Shown: one piece after another, positions 60,401 through 64,000 of the stretch | Position numbering within the stretch: the first letter of the stretch is position 1 | How the letters are laid out: each line of letters opens with the position of its first letter | Assembly (NCBI GenBank): GCA_905250075.1 | Contig: CAJNOP010000011.1 | Span: 2,172,169 to 2,236,168 of the forward strand | DNA from: Rotaria sp. Silwood1 | Lineage: Eukaryota; Rotifera; Eurotatoria; Philodinida; Philodinidae | Direction of reading: 5' to 3' | DNA: 64,000 bases | Position numbers and translations under genes: made by a program | The notes under the pieces: model-generated | Database searches by the model: none | The model's input: the letters and a program-made list of their open reading frames with translations, nothing else | What the model was told of the DNA's origin: nothing

Positions 60401-60759
60401 AATAAAAATAAAAATAAATATATTTCATTTTTTATTTTATTTATTCTATTAGATCATTATGTATTATCAATATTTTCTAATCCAAATAAAACTATATATT
60501 TATTTATTTTTATGTATGAAAAATTTGTTTCTTTTTTTTTTCTTTTCAATTTAAAATTAAATTAATTTTTCTATATTTTTCAGAACTGCTTTTCTTTTAT
60601 TAATTCATTTATATTTATATCTTAAACTTAAACATATGGATGTTCTTGTCGATAGTTTAACACACTTGATAAAACTGTAAGTTTCTTTGTTGAAATTTAA
60701 TTATAATTTTCATTATATTAAATAGATCATCTTCATCGTCAGCAAAACGTCGTTCATAG
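57411..60759 (+). CDS. VASt-domain membrane protein (Aster/GRAMD1-like, no GRAM domain)
   Basis: Ten exons: 57411-57452, 57541-57871, 57939-58063, 59780-59969, 60047-60100, 60156-60191, 60252-60386, 60453-60513, 60584-60676 and 60726-60759; 366 residues. A lysine- and serine-rich N-terminus leads to a VASt domain (about 70-245): CPCETHYDKQLVERNYALIA and KLFDLIFG, then ATEWAMNEETKCQERVLTYK, and later HYIVETEVFNEGVKYSDTF and HLRVTAHVRFCKS. After a basic linker (ERRRSSRGEL) comes one C-terminal membrane helix (YLFIFITAFLLLIHLYLYLK) and a short serine-rich tail. In Aster/GRAMD1 proteins VASt binds sterol, and the ER membrane anchor serves non-vesicular cholesterol transport to the plasma membrane. 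The N-terminal GRAM domain, which senses the target membrane, is not found in the window. Intron 3 (1.7 kb) holds a foldback repeat. The donor of exon 4 (GTTCGT) is weak but needed for frame. Confidence 0.75.
58986..59475. repeat. Foldback repeat rich in GCGTTTAAACGC-like motifs
   Basis: The left arm (from CCAAGCAGACAAA) pairs with the right arm ending TTTGTCTGCTTGG. Shared blocks include AGGGCTTAAAATCGATAAAA, GTGTTTGGCT, AATCGCGGTTC, TCAGCGAAAAACGAC and GTTTTCAGCAAAAA. The arms are about 190 bases around a loop centred near 59225. Inside, GCGTTTAAACGCG-type palindromes recur with AAAAAGGGC. Direct CACAGA-rich stretches flank it (58914 and 59485), hinting that it sits inside an older repeat. 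It lies in intron 3 of the VASt gene. Confidence 0.78.
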
Positions 60760-61612
60760 ACAACATTTTATGCTTCGTTTTCTTCTTGTGTTTATATACA
60801 CATGTATTGAAATTAACCAGGATAAAATAAAATCATTCTTTAGATTTTATATAGTATGATTTGTTTTTGGGAAATTTATTACATAAAAAAGATTTTTTGT
60901 TTTTCGTTACATTTTTTAATAGGGATGTACAAATTCCTGATTTTTTTTTACACAAAAGATTGTGTATTTGTAGCACTGAGAATATTCAATTTCCGTCAAG
61001 TGTTCCGGTGAGACTTAGTTAGTCTTGATCATTCTGTTTTATGCTACTATCATACTTGATGAAATACGATTAAGAAATAGAAAACTCGCCCGTAATTGAA
61101 GGTTTTAAGTACTGCAAATGCTTTATTTTTACTGTGAAAAATTAAGAATTAGTGCATTGCTACTTATGATAAAAAAAAAAGACAGAATAACGAAATCCAT
61201 CTGATATTGTGTTATATTCTATTTATTAGACTAATGAATTAGTTAATGATAAAACTAAACAATATTTATAATCTTCTATTAAATTCATTCTACCATCAAC
61301 ACAATTTTTTAAAGAAATCAGCTCATTCAAATATCAATCTTCTTTACGTATTTATCTTTACTTTTTGAATGATAATATGAAACATAATTCGTTACATAAG
61401 TTTGACAGATTTGATCTATATTCTATATGATACTATAATTAACAATAAATTCTTTTAGTACAAATATCTTGAATGAACAAAGCTTTTTTTCAAATTTCTG
61501 TATTTTTGAATAACTTATAAACATCCAACTATATCAAGGTAAGCTTTTCATTATGACATAGAAGATACTCATTGTAGAGATTATTATATTCCAAAGTCGG
61601 ATTGATTCTACT
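60760..61612. other. Intergenic, 3' flank of the VASt gene
   Basis: No gene recognised. Candidate poly(A) signals (AATAAA-like) occur around 60827 after the VASt stop codon. Confidence 0.4.
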
Positions 61613-61895
61613 TTGATGTATCTTGATCTTTTATCATCGATTACCACAGCATTGATTGAAGAAACACAAACTAAAATAAGAATGACACCTTCAACAAGTT
61701 CAGTTAGGAAGAGAAACAGATCAGCAGGAAGTAAAATGTCATTTTATACACTAAATAGGAAGCAGCCGCATCTTTCATTTCCTATCAATAAGGAAGACGT
61801 CCGATTTGCTGTACACATCAAGATCCAAATAAAAGTGTTTGTCATTGTTCTCATTGTAAAAGCACCTTCTGTATGAAATTTAAAAGAAATTTGTA
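61613..61895 (+). pseudogene. Broken fragment with a cysteine/histidine zinc-binding cluster
   Basis: A frame starting near 61613 (EETQTKIRMTPSTSSVRKRN) shifts near 61800 into RPICCTHQDPNKSVCHCSHC followed by KSTFC. The C-C, C-x-C-x2-C and C spacing resembles B-box or RING-like zinc ligands. No continuous gene can be built, so it is probably a decayed or partial gene. Confidence 0.35.
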
Positions 61896-63478
61896 TTTTT
61901 ATAATTATCACAAGAATATTTTGTAAAAAGATAAATCCTTTTTTGTTCCACATTTTTGTATTTATAATGATACATATTATATGTGTTTGTTCTTAGATTT
62001 ACTTAGTTTCTCAAGATTTCGAAATAGTTTCGATGGAAATATCAATACTACATGATAAATAATCTTATATATGGAATTGTACAAAAATTTCTTTTACAGA
62101 CGGACTTATGTTACTTCAACAGTTAATGGTTATTCATCAGATTTAAAACATGATATTGAAAATTGTCTATTAATGTATTAGTTCAATGTATCTATTCACA
62201 GCAATATCAACTTCCAATTTCATTTTCTTGAGATTGAATCAAAAGTAATATGTTGCCATTGTTATTACAGAAAAGATAAATCTTTAATTGTATATCAACA
62301 ATAATAAATTAGATTTTTGGTTGTAACAGAAAATTATTAACAAACAAAATCTCTGTACAACATTATTTTTTCATCTATTTGACTTTCTTTATATTATTGT
62401 AGAAATAAACAGCACAACTCATTGTTTGATATTTATTTGTGACAATGTTTTTTTTATAAGCATCTGAGAAGTGGCACGGATAAGAACAACGATGGATAAA
62501 ATTGGTTTTATTCCTCATTTACAATTATAAATACTATTCTAGTGTTTGAATGTTTCATTCATCGAATCTCACACTAAGCGATTCTGTAAGAAATGTTATC
62601 CAGAGGAAAAAAAAAAGATTTGATAAAATGCTTCACTCTAGTCCTCTTGAAAGTCAAAACATTAGAAAATGAATGTCTAGAAGAATAAAGTCAAATTAAA
62701 TTCAGCAACATATTTTTATACAAAATAAAAAAATAGTTGCATTTGTCGGAGTATGAATTTTATGTTTTTCTTCTAATTCAAATTAAATCATTCTAAACGA
62801 CTTTTACTTTTTATCTCCTTGATAGTCTTTTCAAAAAATATAACTCACAATAAGCTCATTAAATGAAAGCTTTCGTACCTATTGATTGGTTAGAACTCTT
62901 AGTAAAATGGAAATTGAAATCTGTCAAAGCATATTTTAATAATATTTCTTATTTTTTTTTTTACAATATAATAAAAAAAAATATAAATGATACTCTCTGC
63001 TTACGAATGTAGAATAGTTTCAAACTTGATATTTCCTTACAGCTAATAAACGTTAGAAATAGTCATTCATCTCTGTGTCAATGTTCTTACAAAGCATTTT
63101 ATTAGATGAATGATCTTAGGTAATAATCAAGAACGAATACCTCCAAAGATCATAGTCGTCATCTACGATAATCTTCGAATTATTTCTATTTTATATTCTT
63201 GTTTTTTCTTTGGACTGAATGTAAGCTGTTCCTTTTTTTGTTGGATATAAAGAAATTATGATCACAGAGCTCTATGAATGAAATGAGAATATATATATAT
63301 GTATGTCAATGATTTTCAAGGTATAGTGAATTATTTCGATTAAAATTCATTTTTTTCGAATAACTTTTACATTAAAACTGTTTATTATTATAAATACGCG
63401 CTTCTTTGTGCTTTTCTTCGATTTACCATTGCGATGATAGTTAATTTGACTGATATTAAATAACTAGTAAAGATTATC
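61896..63478. other. Intergenic, no gene seen
   Basis: AT-rich, no coding or RNA gene signature recognised. The end probably includes the promoter of the gene at 63479. Confidence 0.4.
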
Positions 63479-64000
63479 ATGTTTGCTGGTGCTCAGATTG
63501 GTCATTATCTTTTTCTTTTTCTCTTTATTAATCATATTAATTATAATATTTAATATTTAGTCACAACGAAACTAGTCCCTCGTGGTCAACAAAAACCAAT
63601 AATCGATGCTGAAAATGAAGATAAAACTACACAAGATTTAGTAAATATGACTATATTAGTACCACGATCAAAAGCAGCTATTGTTGTTGAAACTCGAGCA
63701 GAAAAAATTGAACGAAAAGTTCTTGCACAAGAACGAAAACATGAAAGAATTGTTGAACAACAAAAAATTGCTCATCATATGGAAAATTTAATGGAAAAAG
63801 TATTTTAATAGTTTTCTATTAAACAACATTATCTGTTCTAACGAAAAAAAAAAAAAAAGGTTCTTCATGAAACATCATTATCAAAAAAAGATGAAGATAA
63901 CTTACGTAGTAAAATCAAAACTATTATGACTAAAGTAAATAAAGAATCAGACAAAATCGATGTCACATCTCTTCATCCATCTATTACTCAACGTCCATTA
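63479..64000 (+). CDS. Unknown coiled-coil protein, 5' part
   Basis: Proposed exons are 63479-63500, 63561-63799 and 63860 onward, running off the window. The first exon is the least certain: its donor is GTCATT, but ATG, phase and the 60-base intron all fit, giving MFAGAQIVTTKLVPRGQQ. The next exon is strongly charged and helical (ETRAEKIERKVLAQERKHER, then IVEQQKIAHHMENLMEK), a likely coiled coil. The last part reads SKKDEDNLRSKIKTIMTKVN and SLHPSITQRPL before the end. No family is recognised. No signal peptide is seen, so it is probably cytoplasmic or ciliary. Confidence 0.6.

Noticed and set aside
60386-60600. Direct splice from 60386 to 60584 in the VASt gene
   Set aside because: It gives an immediate stop after KLLFFY; inserting exon 60453-60513 restores frame and completes a membrane helix.
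1-64000. CRISPR arrays, operons, ribosome binding sites
   Set aside because: The window is eukaryotic; no array of spaced identical repeats is present and genes are intron-split.
1-64000. tRNA or rRNA genes
   Set aside because: No GGTTCGAATCC-type B box with a matching A box or ribosomal core sequence was noticed by eye; a covariance search would be decisive.

Overview
This is animal (eukaryotic) nuclear DNA. It is AT-rich, its genes are split by mostly 50-70 base GT-AG introns, and it carries metazoan genes such as synaptotagmin, a rhodopsin-type receptor and an IQCH-like protein. The tiny introns, many degraded DNA transposons and a gene of bacterial type with a signal peptide and introns point to a bdelloid rotifer, possibly a Rotaria-like genome. 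That assignment is inference. The window is part of a scaffold: a run of 210 N lies at 20295-20504.

Layout. 1-5838 (+): 3' part of an IQCH-like gene, with two of its introns enlarged by inverted-repeat elements. 5839-12199: gene-poor, with one MULE-type foldback element (7882-8468) and a small secreted cystine-knot-like peptide gene (9001-9339). 12200-13276 (-): two-exon seven-transmembrane receptor. 13277-24223: about 11 kb of transposon graveyard, with a second MULE-type foldback (15775-16501), a MULE transposase relic, a Tc1 transposase relic, an inverted minisatellite around the assembly gap, and a long mariner-like palindrome. 24224-27235 (-): complete synaptotagmin-1-type gene. 27236-31545: mostly featureless. 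31546-32601 (-): single-exon PAP2 lipid phosphatase. 36649-37279 (-): two-exon unknown gene ending in a PDZ-ligand-like tail. 37280-42087: no gene seen. 42088-45971 (+): ten-exon secreted protein with two discoidin domains and an F-lectin-like domain. 47241-48078: almost perfect palindromic element. 49233-51915 (+): type II membrane glycosyltransferase, FUT8/GT23-like. 53809-55361 (+): bacterial-type D-alanyl-D-alanine carboxypeptidase (PBP4/DacB, peptidase S13), followed by a broken partial copy. 57411-60759 (+): VASt-domain (Aster/GRAMD1-like) protein. 63479-end (+): start of a coiled-coil gene that leaves the window.

The genes do not form one pathway. Two themes stand out. The first is the horizontally acquired secreted penicillin-binding-type enzyme with its decayed duplicate. 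The second is the density of long inverted-repeat (foldback) DNA: at least eight palindromic elements of roughly 0.5-0.9 kb in 64 kb, four of them inside introns. Two have 9-bp target duplications (MULE type) and several have TA-flanked Tc1/mariner-type ends.

Exon boundaries were read by eye from GT-AG sites and frame continuity. Family names rest on motif recognition, not on database searches.
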